Shown one piece after another: positions 53,751 through 61,585 of a stretch of DNA of 64,000 nt. Each line of letters begins with the position of its first letter. The first letter of the stretch is position 1. A program made the translations under genes and the position numbers. The notes beneath the pieces are model-generated. The model saw only the letters and a list, made by a program, of their open reading frames with translations, did not search any database and was not told the DNA's origin. The DNA is from an uncultured Lachnospiraceae bacterium (GTDB taxonomy: Bacteria; Bacillota; Clostridia; Lachnospirales; Lachnospiraceae), in contig CAJTPU010000016.1 of assembly GCA_910578335.1 (NCBI GenBank), positions 1 through 64,000 on the forward strand, written 5' to 3'.

Positions 53751-54014
53751 ATGAAGCGATTTTTCCGAAGAAAAAGTTCAAAAGAAATAGCAAAGGACCG
53801 GTTAAAGATATTGCTGATATCGGACAGGGTAAATTGTTCGCCTGAGATGATGGAAATGATAAAAGCAGATATCGCCAAGGTCATTTCAAAGTACATGAAA
53901 ATAGATGCCAAGAGCATGGAGATACAAATCAGTAAGACAGGAATCAAAGGCGGAAGGAATATGAAAACACCAACTCTGTATGCCAACATTCCGATTATTG
54001 ACCTGAATCAGTAA
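53751..54014 (+). CDS. minE: Cell division topological specificity factor MinE
   Basis: An 87-residue protein that stimulates MinD ATPase and drives pole-to-pole dynamics. The N-terminal amphipathic stretch (MKRFFRRKSSKEIAKDRLKI) carries the anti-MinCD region, and the C-terminal half (about 35-85) is the topological specificity domain. Start ATG 53751 has TAAGGAGG upstream. Presence of MinE, with MinC and MinD, indicates an oscillating Min system rather than the DivIVA-anchored one of Bacillus. Confidence 0.95.
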   Translation: MKRFFRRKSSKEIAKDRLKILLISDRVNCSPEMMEMIKADIAKVISKYMKIDAKSMEIQISKTGIKGGRNMKTPTLYANIPIIDLNQ

Positions 54015-54032
54015 GATAAAGAAAGGCTGTAT

Positions 54033-55160
54033 ATGTTTAAGCATTACCGGATACGGGATTATGATTTTAAGCTTATAATAATGGTACTGGCGGCGTCAGT
54101 AATAGGCATTCTTGCAGTGGGAAGCGCCAAGGAGTCCCTGCAAAACAGACAGATTGCCGGTGTAGTCATGGGTTTTGTAGCGATGGTTACCATTTCTTTT
54201 ATCGACTACAGTATGCTTTTAAAACTGCACTGGCTGATGTATGCCGGCAATCTGGTGCTTTTGGGAGCCGTTCTCTTTTCTTCGGTAGGAGATTCGGCAA
54301 ACGGCTCCCAAAGGTGGCTTGAAATAGGGGGTTTTCGATTTCAACCTTCAGAAACTGCGAAAATTATATTGATTTTATTCTTTGCACAGTTTATTATGAA
54401 ACATAAGGAACGATTTAATACGTTTAAGTACATTATGTTGTGTGTGATTCTGGTTGGTATACCATGGATATTGATTTACAGGCAGCCTGATATGTCGACC
54501 AGTATTGTCGTTCTTCTGGTATTTTGTACCATTATGTTTGTCGGAGGCTTAAGCTACAAGGTTATCTGTGGGATTCTGGCAATTATCGTGCCGTCCCTGC
54601 TGATTTTTTTCAGCCTCGCCTTGCAGCCCGATTCCATTCTGGTTGAGAAAAAAATCATTAAGCCGTATCAGATGAATCGAATTCTGGCTTTTATCAATCC
54701 GGAGCAGTATGCATCCAAGGAAGCATATCAGCAGCTCAACTCCATTACGGCGATTGGTTCGGGCCAGCTTGACGGAAAAGGCTATAAAACCAATGAAATC
54801 AGTTCCGTTATTAATGGTAATTATATATCAGAGCCGCAGACAGACTTCATTTTTGCCGTAATTGGGGAAGAATTTGGGTTTAAGGGAAGTCTTGTTGTGG
54901 TGATTCTGCTTATGTTCATTGCACTGGAATGCTTTCTGGTTGCAGGAAAAGCAAAAGATTTGGCTGGGACAATCATTGCCGGCGGGGTAGGCGGCCTTGT
55001 TGCGTTCCAAAGCTTTATCAATCTGGGAGTGGCAACTTTCATTCTGCCTACTACAGGTCTGCCGCTTCCGTTTATCAGTTATGGACTTACCTCCTTGGTG
55101 AGTTTATATATAGGTATGGGGTTTGTATTAAACGTAAGATTACAATGTAAACGACAGTAA
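54033..55160 (+). CDS. rodA: Peptidoglycan glycosyltransferase RodA (SEDS family)
   Basis: A 375-residue SEDS membrane glycosyltransferase with about ten helices. Family blocks: NGSQRWLEIGGFRFQPSETA near residue 90, QPDMSTSIVVLLV near residue 152, and TDFIFAVIGEEFGF near residue 270. The end, TGLPLPFISYGLTSL, is also typical. RodA is inferred over FtsW because it sits with mreBCD and pbp2. Start ATG 54033 follows AGAAAGG. mgsA begins 31 bases after the stop. Confidence 0.94.
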   Translation: MFKHYRIRDYDFKLIIMVLAASVIGILAVGSAKESLQNRQIAGVVMGFVAMVTISFIDYSMLLKLHWLMYAGNLVLLGAVLFSSVGDSANGSQRWLEIGGFRFQPSETAKIILILFFAQFIMKHKERFNTFKYIMLCVILVGIPWILIYRQPDMSTSIVVLLVFCTIMFVGGLSYKVICGILAIIVPSLLIFFSLALQPDSILVEKKIIKPYQMNRILAFINPEQYASKEAYQQLNSITAIGSGQLDGKGYKTNEISSVINGNYISEPQTDFIFAVIGEEFGFKGSLVVVILLMFIALECFLVAGKAKDLAGTIIAGGVGGLVAFQSFINLGVATFILPTTGLPLPFISYGLTSLVSLYIGMGFVLNVRLQCKRQ

Positions 55161-55191
55161 CGGGGATACGAAATAAGAGAGGGTTAAAAGT

Positions 55192-55587
55192 ATGAACATT
55201 GCACTGATTGCACATGATGCAAAAAAGAAACTGATGCAGAATTTCTGTATTGCATACAGGGGGATACTGAGCAAAAATGAACTGTATGCAACGGGTACAA
55301 CGGGAAGATTGATTGAGGAGGTGACCAATCTTTCCATACACAAATATCTTGCCGGGCATTTGGGCGGAGAGCAGCAGATAGGTGCGCAGATTGAACATAA
55401 TCAGATAGACTTGGTTATCTTTCTCAGGGACCCGCTGACACCGAAGGTTCATGAGCCGGATGTCAATAACGTACTGCGGCTCTGTGATATGCATAACATT
55501 CCTCTGGCAACCAATCTGGCATCTGCGGAACTGTTAATCAAATCACTGGATAGAGGAGACCTTGAGTGGCGTGAAATGTACAAATAG
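55192..55587 (+). CDS. mgsA: Methylglyoxal synthase
   Basis: Cytoplasmic lyase converting dihydroxyacetone phosphate to methylglyoxal plus phosphate, a bypass of lower glycolysis. The 131-residue length is normal. The active-site segments are LIAHDAKKKLMQNF at the N-terminus, ATGTTGRLIE near residue 40, and FLRDPLTPKVHEPDVNNVLR near residue 83, with the catalytic aspartate. Start ATG 55192 follows AGAGAGGG. The 3' end overlaps the carboxypeptidase gene by 17 bases. Its place at the end of the min-rodA cluster is common in Clostridia. Confidence 0.96.
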   Translation: MNIALIAHDAKKKLMQNFCIAYRGILSKNELYATGTTGRLIEEVTNLSIHKYLAGHLGGEQQIGAQIEHNQIDLVIFLRDPLTPKVHEPDVNNVLRLCDMHNIPLATNLASAELLIKSLDRGDLEWREMYK

Positions 55588-56551
55588 AAAAAGATTTTGC
55601 CTTGTCTGTTCCATGATATTGTGCTTTTTGACGGGCTGCGCAGGAAAATCATACAGCTTTCCCTACGATGCAGAGTACGGTGTCAGCAGCTTTCAGCTTG
55701 TGCAGACGGTCAATGCTTCCTCGGCAGTCCCTTTCGCCAATGATTTGTGTATTGTGGGACAGGATGTCAGCAGCGGCAATGCCGACATGTCGGAAGTGGG
55801 AGCCGTGCTGCTCTGTGATGTCGACGCCGCAACGGTGCTGTGCGCCAAAAATGCACATGAAAAGATGAATCCGGCAAGCCTGACAAAGGTGATGACAGCG
55901 CTTGTCGCCTTGAAATACGGCTCCATGGAGCAGGTGCTGACCGTCTCAAACGACGCATATATCACAGAAAGCGGCGCGGTACTGGTAAGGGATTTGAAAA
56001 AGGGCGATACCATGACACTGGCGCAGGCGCTCCATATTCTGCTTGTGTATTCAGCCAACGACATCGGCATGTTAATTGCAGAGGGGGTCTGCGGCAATGT
56101 AGAAGATTTTGTGGCGCTGATGAACGAGGAAGCAAAAGCGCTGGGGGCAACCAATACACATTTTATGAATCCCCATGGGCTGACGGAAGAAAACCACTAT
56201 ACAACAGCTTATGACATGTATCTGATTTTTAACGAAGCAATTAAATATGAGACGTTTCGTGAGATTATTCACACGACGACATACAGCACGGTATATTATG
56301 ACAAGGACGGAAATGCCAAAGAATTTTCCAAAACGTCAACAAATCTTTATTTCAGGGGCAATTACGAGCCGCCGGAAAACATGACGATTGTCGGCGGAAA
56401 GACGGGAACGACGAATGCTGCCGGACACTGTCTGATTCTGTTAGCCAGAGATAGGGCGGGTGCGCCGTATATTGCCGTGATTCTCAGGGCGCCGACCAAC
56501 GATATCCTATATGAAGGGATGACGGATTTGCTAAATGAAATAGGGAAATAG
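55571..56551 (+). CDS. D-alanyl-D-alanine carboxypeptidase, predicted lipoprotein
   Basis: A serine D,D-carboxypeptidase (S11/DacA type) of about 326 residues that trims the terminal D-Ala of peptidoglycan stem peptides. Catalytic motifs: SLTK (in MNPASLTKVMTALVAL), SAN (VYSANDIGML) and KTG (VGGKTGTTNA). A signal peptide ends in LTGC, a good lipobox, so it is probably lipid-anchored. The usual C-terminal PBP5 domain and amphipathic anchor are absent. The start is unclear: GAGGAG (55553-55558) is 3 bases from TTG 55562 and 12 from GTG 55571; I use GTG. It overlaps the end of mgsA. Confidence 0.88.
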   Translation: MKCTNRKRFCLVCSMILCFLTGCAGKSYSFPYDAEYGVSSFQLVQTVNASSAVPFANDLCIVGQDVSSGNADMSEVGAVLLCDVDAATVLCAKNAHEKMNPASLTKVMTALVALKYGSMEQVLTVSNDAYITESGAVLVRDLKKGDTMTLAQALHILLVYSANDIGMLIAEGVCGNVEDFVALMNEEAKALGATNTHFMNPHGLTEENHYTTAYDMYLIFNEAIKYETFREIIHTTTYSTVYYDKDGNAKEFSKTSTNLYFRGNYEPPENMTIVGGKTGTTNAAGHCLILLARDRAGAPYIAVILRAPTNDILYEGMTDLLNEIGK

Positions 56552-56554
56552 TGG

Positions 56555-56583
56555 TTGTTTTTTGCGCCAGATTATTTTATAAT
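56555..56583 (+). promoter_or_regulatory. Putative sigma-A promoter before the P-loop protein
   Basis: TTGTTT (56555-56560), a 17-base spacer and a perfect TATAAT (56578-56583), just after the carboxypeptidase stop. The gene start is 56 bases downstream. Confidence 0.6.
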
Positions 56584-56638
56584 AAAAACAGATGTAACAA
56601 ACAGAAGTTATGTCAATTTACTTTAGGAGGGTTTACCG

Positions 56639-57061
56639 ATGGTTCAATTAATAGCAGGCAGAAAGGGCAAAGGCAAGACAAAACACTTATTGGATAAAGT
56701 AAATGAGGAAGTTAAAAATATCAATGGTAATATTGTATATCTTGACAAAAGTACCAAGCATATGTATGAATTGAATAATAAAGTGCGGCTCATCGACGTA
56801 TCTGATTATCTGGTGGAAGACACAGATGAATTTTTAGGATTCGTAAGCGGTATTATTTCGCAGGACCACGATTTGCAGCAGATGTATTTTGACAGCTTTT
56901 TGAAGATTGCCCATTTAGAAAATGGTGGCGATATTTTACCGGCTATCGACAAATTAGAGAAAATCAGCGGTAAATTTGGCGTGGATTTTATACTCAGCGT
57001 TTCTGTAGATGAAAATGAACTTCCTGAAGCAGTAAAATCAAAAATAATTGTCTCATTATAA
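56639..57061 (+). CDS. Small P-loop protein, unknown function
   Basis: A 140-residue cytoplasmic protein. Its N-terminus, LIAGRKGKGKTKHLLD, contains a Walker A-like loop (GRKGKGKT); a possible Walker B is NIVYLDKS. No other domain is seen and there is no membrane segment. Similar short proteins in Clostridia have been labelled as PilT-like, but the protein is far too small for a PilT ATPase. Start ATG 56639 follows TAGGAGGG. A hairpin follows the stop, and a HlyD-like gene starts 87 bases on. Confidence 0.75.
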   Translation: MVQLIAGRKGKGKTKHLLDKVNEEVKNINGNIVYLDKSTKHMYELNNKVRLIDVSDYLVEDTDEFLGFVSGIISQDHDLQQMYFDSFLKIAHLENGGDILPAIDKLEKISGKFGVDFILSVSVDENELPEAVKSKIIVSL

Positions 57062-57080
57062 TACATACATGCATCAGATG

Positions 57081-57103
57081 AAGCCTCGGAATGTCCGGGG
57101 CTT
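57081..57103 (+). terminator. Hairpin after the P-loop gene (weak terminator)
   Basis: AAGCCTCGG (57081-57089) and CCGGGGCTT (57095-57103) form a 9-base stem with one G-U pair and a 5-base loop. The following TATTATG is only weakly T-rich, so termination may be partial. Confidence 0.5.
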
Positions 57104-57148
57104 TATTATGCAGGTTATCCGGTGCTTGCAGGGAAAGGGAGGCATTAC

Positions 57149-58555
57149 GTGGCAAAAAAAGGCTCTTCAAAGGTAACAAAAATCAGAAAATACAGAAGAC
57201 CTCTGAATATTAATATCGGCATGGTTATTTTTGCGGCTATATTTCTCTATGTATGCATCTGCATCAGCATGTACTTTAAGGACAACCATATCAGACCCTA
57301 TGAAGTCAGGGAAGGCTCTCTTTCTGCGGAAAACCTGTATACCGGTATCATTATAAGGGATGAAAGCGTCATAAAGGCTGAAAGCTCGGGTTATATCAAT
57401 TATTATGCGAGAGAGGGGGAGCGTGTGGCTGTTGGAAATCTCGTATATACCGTTGATGAGACAGGCAGGCTTTCCGACTATATTAACAGTGAGGAGCTGG
57501 GGACGAATGTTCTTTCCGATTCCGATTTGCTTCAGTTAAAAAGTGAAATTGTGAATTTTGTGCATGGCTTTACGCCTGAAAACTATGCTTCCACTTACAG
57601 TTTCAAATATGCAGTAAAAGGAACCGTCTTAAAGTTTGCCAATACTTCTTTGATGGACAGCATCAATGATTTACATAACGGTGACCTGCGCAGCACGGTG
57701 ACGCTTGCCAATGCCCCCGTATCCGGTATTGTCATGTATTGGACGGACGGTTATGAAGCTTTGATACCGGAAGCGGTGACCGCAGACATGCTGAAGGCTT
57801 CCGATTATGAAAAAAATCAGTTGTTGAGCAATGAGCTGGTTGCAACGGAAGACGCCGTATATAAGATTTGCAGCAATGAAAACTGGTCACTGGTTATTCA
57901 GGTAGATGAGGCAAGAGCTGCTGAACTTGCAAAGGAAGAGGTTGTAAAAGTACGGTTTATGAAAAACCAGAATGAATCATGGGCAACCGTCCATATTTTG
58001 TACAATGCGGACGGCAATATATATGCACAGCTTTCATTTACCAATTCGATGATAAGTTTTGTAAATGACCGTTTTTTGGAGGTTGAGCTATTGCTGCATG
58101 AGGAAACAGGATTGAAAATCCCCAATTCCTCCATCGTGGAAAGAGAATTCTTCCTGATACCGGAGGCTTATATTACCAGAAGCGGCTCTACCGGTTCTTA
58201 TGGCGTTTTGTGTGAAACCGTGTCTGAAGACGGAACCCCAACCACTGCATATGTAGAGGTTAGCATATACAGCCTTGTGGACGGCGAGTATTATGTGGAC
58301 GCCAGTGCATTGGAGAGTGGAGACCATTTATTTATGCCGGATTCCACGGAGACCTATACCGTCAGCAAACGGGCTACCCTGATAGGCGTGTACAATATGA
58401 ATAAGGGGTATGCTGATTTTAAGCAGATAGAAATTCTCTATCAGAATGAAGAATACGCTATTGTGAAGTCCAATACGGAATACGGGCTCAATGTGTATGA
58501 CTTGATTGTACAGGACGCCTCCAGTGTGACGGCAGACCAGTTTATCTACCGGTAA
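57149..58555 (+). CDS. HlyD/RND-adaptor-like membrane protein
   Basis: A 468-residue protein with a basic N-terminus, one transmembrane helix (about residues 20-42) and a long extracytoplasmic part. The first segment after the helix, EGSLSAENLYTGIIIRDESV followed by AESSGYINYYAREGERVAVG, is the lipoyl/barrel-sandwich element of HlyD-type membrane fusion proteins. A later segment (about 200-440) would form beta-barrel domains. No transporter gene is next to it, which is unusual for an efflux adaptor. The start is GTG 57149 with GGGAGG seven bases upstream; GTG 57122 is an alternative. It lies upstream of yggS and sepF, so a link to cell division is possible. Confidence 0.75.
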   Translation: MAKKGSSKVTKIRKYRRPLNINIGMVIFAAIFLYVCICISMYFKDNHIRPYEVREGSLSAENLYTGIIIRDESVIKAESSGYINYYAREGERVAVGNLVYTVDETGRLSDYINSEELGTNVLSDSDLLQLKSEIVNFVHGFTPENYASTYSFKYAVKGTVLKFANTSLMDSINDLHNGDLRSTVTLANAPVSGIVMYWTDGYEALIPEAVTADMLKASDYEKNQLLSNELVATEDAVYKICSNENWSLVIQVDEARAAELAKEEVVKVRFMKNQNESWATVHILYNADGNIYAQLSFTNSMISFVNDRFLEVELLLHEETGLKIPNSSIVEREFFLIPEAYITRSGSTGSYGVLCETVSEDGTPTTAYVEVSIYSLVDGEYYVDASALESGDHLFMPDSTETYTVSKRATLIGVYNMNKGYADFKQIEILYQNEEYAIVKSNTEYGLNVYDLIVQDASSVTADQFIYR

Positions 58556-58600
58556 GCGCCCGGACAGCCAAAAATCTGTATTTAATGTGGAGGAATTGCC

Positions 58601-59284
58601 ATGATAAAAGAAAATATTGCCTTGGTAAAGCAGAACATGGAGGCAGCCTGTAAGAAGGCAGGGAGAAATCCCGGGGAAGCAGCATTGATTGCCGTCAGCA
58701 AAACCAAACCTGTCGATATGCTGCGGGAGGCTTATGAGGCGGGATGCCGTGATTTTGGGGAAAATAAAGTGCAGGAAATCATGGATAAGTATGAGCAGCT
58801 CCCTTCTGATATCCGTTGGCATATGATTGGGCATTTACAGCGGAATAAAGTGAAATATATTATAGATAAAGTCTTTCTGATTCACAGTGTAGATTCTTAC
58901 AGGCTGGCATGTGAAATCAGCAAAGAAGCAGTCAAGAAGGGGATTACGGTCAATATTCTGATAGAGGTGAATGTAGCGGAGGAGGAGAGCAAATTCGGGG
59001 TATACAAAGACGAAGTACTTGATTTGGTGAAAAATATTGCTGTTTTGCCGGGGATTTGTGTCAAAGGACTCATGACAATAGCACCATATGTAGAAAATGC
59101 AGAGGAAAACAGACAATATTTTGTGAATCTGCGCCAATTATCTGTTGACATAATGAACAAAAACATTGATAATGTCAGTATGGGTATATTGTCTATGGGG
59201 ATGACCGGAGATTACATGGTAGCTTTGGAAGAGGGTGCCACCTATGTGAGAGTTGGCACGGGCATATTCGGCGACAGGAAATAG
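58601..59284 (+). CDS. YggS-family PLP homeostasis protein
   Basis: A 227-residue PLP-binding protein with the fold of alanine racemase domain I. The PLP lysine is in LIAVSKTKP near residue 36, followed by FGENKVQEIMDKY and WHMIGHLQRNKVKYII; GLMTIAPY lies near 150 and the C-terminal SMGMTGDYMVALEEGATYVR is typical. It keeps free PLP in balance and affects amino-acid pools; no enzymatic activity is known. Start ATG 58601 follows GTGGAGG. In many Gram-positives it lies beside sepF, as here (52 bases). Confidence 0.95.
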   Translation: MIKENIALVKQNMEAACKKAGRNPGEAALIAVSKTKPVDMLREAYEAGCRDFGENKVQEIMDKYEQLPSDIRWHMIGHLQRNKVKYIIDKVFLIHSVDSYRLACEISKEAVKKGITVNILIEVNVAEEESKFGVYKDEVLDLVKNIAVLPGICVKGLMTIAPYVENAEENRQYFVNLRQLSVDIMNKNIDNVSMGILSMGMTGDYMVALEEGATYVRVGTGIFGDRK

Positions 59285-59336
59285 CATTTGTACCTGCAGT
59301 TTTAAACTACAGGCTATAAGAAAGGCATGGTAGCGC

Positions 59337-59846
59337 ATGGGAGTAATGGATAAGTTTTTAAACTATATGAAGTTAAATGATGAGGATGAATATGATACGG
59401 ATGATGATTATCTGGATGATGATGATTATGTAGATGAACCCGTCAAAAAATCTTATAAAGAACAGGATATGGAAGATAAACCTGCTGCAAGAAGAACGGC
59501 ATCCAAGGTAACGCCTATGCCAAAAAGCAACACGAGAAGAATGCAGAATTCAAACGGCATGGAGGTGTGTGTAATAAAGCCGACTTCCGTAGAAGATGCA
59601 AGGGAAATCACAGAGACGCTTCTTGCCAATCGGACTGTTGTCCTGAATCTGGAAGGGCTTGACGTCGATATTGCGCAGCGTATTATTGACTTTACTTCCG
59701 GCTCCTGTTTTGCCATCAACGGAAACCTTCAGAAAATATCTCATTACATATTTATCATTACACCTGCCAGTGTGGATATTTCCGGTGACTTTCAGGATAT
59801 TTTAAATGGAGGGTCCTTTGAAGTTCCCATTAACAACGGGTATTAA
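59337..59846 (+). CDS. sepF: Cell division protein SepF
   Basis: Membrane-associated protein that binds FtsZ and supports Z-ring assembly. The 169-residue protein begins with the amphipathic membrane helix MGVMDKFLNYMKLN, has a very acidic linker (DDDYLDDDDYVDEP), and ends with the SepF core domain (about 75-165) containing FTSGSCFAINGNLQKISHYI. Start ATG 59337 gives the expected N-terminus; the ribosome site (AGAAAGG) is about 13 bases upstream, so translation may be moderate. An intrinsic terminator follows. Confidence 0.96.
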   Translation: MGVMDKFLNYMKLNDEDEYDTDDDYLDDDDYVDEPVKKSYKEQDMEDKPAARRTASKVTPMPKSNTRRMQNSNGMEVCVIKPTSVEDAREITETLLANRTVVLNLEGLDVDIAQRIIDFTSGSCFAINGNLQKISHYIFIITPASVDISGDFQDILNGGSFEVPINNGY

Positions 59847-59858
59847 GATGATTACAGG

Positions 59859-59885
59859 AAGGGCAGATTCCTTATCTGCCCTTTT
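59859..59885 (+). terminator. Intrinsic terminator after sepF
   Basis: AAGGGCAGAT (59859-59868) and ATCTGCCCTT (59874-59883) pair over ten bases with a 5-base loop, followed by TTTTAT. It separates the yggS-sepF unit from aroB, although read-through is possible. Confidence 0.8.
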
Positions 59886-59929
59886 ATCATGATACAAGAA
59901 AGGCGAAAGCCTGATACATGGAGGATATG

Positions 59930-61054
59930 ATGGAGACACATGTGGAAATGGACAGACTGCAGATTCTGTACAATAAAAAACCTTGTTATGATATTGTGTA
60001 TGAGACTTCTTTTGAGGCGCTTACGGAAGAGCTCTTAAAACTGGGAGCTGCACAGAAAAGGCTTTGTGTGATAACGGATTCCAGGGTTGAGAAGCTTTAT
60101 GGAAGCGATTTATGCAAAAAGCTTTCCGGCATCTGCAAAAAAGCGGTGCTTTTTTCTTTTCCCGAGGGGGAGGAAAGCAAAACACTGGACACGGTTAAAA
60201 AAGTATATACTTTTCTGATTCAGGAAGAATTTGACCGTAAGGATATACTGCTTGCGCTGGGCGGCGGTGTGACCGGTGATTTGACCGGCTTTGTGGCTGC
60301 CACATATCTGCGCGGTATAGACTATGTACAGATTCCAACCACGCTTTTGGCGCAGGCGGACAGCTCCATTGGCGGGAAGACGGGGGTAGATTTTGATGCC
60401 TATAAAAATATGGTTGGGGCGTTTCAGATGCCTTGTCTGGTATACATGAATGTATCCACTCTGCAGACGCTGGAGGAACGTCAGTTTTATGCGGGATTTG
60501 CTGAAATTATGAAGCATGGGCTCATTAAAGATGAGGATTTTTATCTCTGGCTTCTTCAAAACATGTATGAAATTTGCGAGAGGAATCCGGATACCCTAAA
60601 AGAAATGGTATATAGAAGCTGCCGGATAAAGAAGCAGGTGGTGGAAAAAGACCCTGAAGAAAAAGGGGAACGGGCTCTTTTAAATTTTGGACACACCATT
60701 GGACATGCCATTGAAAAAGCAAAGCATTTTTCCCTGTATCATGGAGAATGTGTGGCGTTAGGCGCCGTGGCGGCTGCATATATTTCCTATCAAAGGGGGA
60801 TGCTTGCTATGGAAGAGTATTATGAAATCAGGGATATGTTTGTGCCGTTTAATCTTCCCATCAGCGTGGATAATATCAACCCCGACGAAGTTGTGCAGTT
60901 GACGCGTTCGGACAAAAAGCGGGAGGCAGGACGGATTAAATTTGTCCTGCTAAAGAAGATTGGAAAAGCCGTGATTGATGAGACAGTGACAGAGCAGGAA
61001 ATGTTAGCTGCCGTCAATGAAATTTACTTTAGCGAAAGGGATGCTCATGAGTAA
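59930..61054 (+). CDS. aroB: 3-dehydroquinate synthase
   Basis: Second step of the shikimate pathway: DAHP to 3-dehydroquinate, NAD-dependent. The 374-residue length is normal. NAD and metal-binding blocks: LALGGGVTGDLTGFVAATYL near residue 110, PTTLLAQADSSIGGKTGVDF, and NFGHTIGHAIEKA (zinc ligands) near residue 250. Start ATG 59930 has GGAGG at 59920-59924; ATGs at 59918 and 59927 are alternatives. The other shikimate genes are not in this window. Its position between sepF and lspA is not the order I expect in Firmicutes. Confidence 0.95.
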   Translation: METHVEMDRLQILYNKKPCYDIVYETSFEALTEELLKLGAAQKRLCVITDSRVEKLYGSDLCKKLSGICKKAVLFSFPEGEESKTLDTVKKVYTFLIQEEFDRKDILLALGGGVTGDLTGFVAATYLRGIDYVQIPTTLLAQADSSIGGKTGVDFDAYKNMVGAFQMPCLVYMNVSTLQTLEERQFYAGFAEIMKHGLIKDEDFYLWLLQNMYEICERNPDTLKEMVYRSCRIKKQVVEKDPEEKGERALLNFGHTIGHAIEKAKHFSLYHGECVALGAVAAAYISYQRGMLAMEEYYEIRDMFVPFNLPISVDNINPDEVVQLTRSDKKREAGRIKFVLLKKIGKAVIDETVTEQEMLAAVNEIYFSERDAHE

Positions 61055-61580
61055 GAAGAAATCAAAAATAAAATGGATGATTGTGTTTTTCGGTATTATG
61101 CTTTCTGCCATTCTGGCTGACCAATATACCAAAAGTCTTGCGATGAAATGGCTGCAGGGAAAGGAAGCATTTCCCCTGATAAAAGGCGTGCTGGAATTGC
61201 AGTTTTTCTCTAATACCGGTATGGCATGGAGCCTGTTGGAAGGGCAGAGCTTTTTTATCCTGTTCATCGGGGTGATTTTCCTTGCCGTCATGCTGTTTGG
61301 CGTTTTGAAGCTGCCGGAGGCAAAAAAATTTCATATTTTATATGTTTTTGGCGGTATTCTGACCGGCGGTGCAGTGGGCAATATGATAGACCGTCTCAGG
61401 CTTGGCTATGTGGTTGATTTTATCTCTTTTTCCTTGATAAATTTTCCGATTTTTAATGTTGCCGATATCTGTATTGTCGTATCCATTATTGTGCTGGGAT
61501 ATCTGTTTTTATTTGTGTACAAGGAAGAAGATATGTCCTTTCTGAACTTTAAGCAGAAAAAATTTCGCGAGGTCAAATAG
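61047..61580 (+). CDS. lspA: Lipoprotein signal peptidase
   Basis: Membrane aspartyl protease that cleaves the signal peptide of lipidated prolipoproteins, the step after Lgt. The 177-residue protein has four hydrophobic helices. Active-site aspartates are in GNMIDRLRLGYVVDFI and FNVADICI. Start ATG 61047 overlaps the aroB stop by eight bases and has AAAGGG six bases upstream; ATGs at 61017 and 61041 are less likely. The rluD-like gene follows after five bases, the same neighbour order as lspA-ylyB in Bacillus. Confidence 0.95.
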   Translation: MSKKKSKIKWMIVFFGIMLSAILADQYTKSLAMKWLQGKEAFPLIKGVLELQFFSNTGMAWSLLEGQSFFILFIGVIFLAVMLFGVLKLPEAKKFHILYVFGGILTGGAVGNMIDRLRLGYVVDFISFSLINFPIFNVADICIVVSIIVLGYLFLFVYKEEDMSFLNFKQKKFREVK

Positions 61581-61585
61581 GGGGT

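Noticed and set aside
59293..59313. Imperfect hairpin CCTGCAGTTT/AAACTACAGG between yggS and sepF
   Set aside because: It has mismatches and no T tract; too weak to call a terminator.
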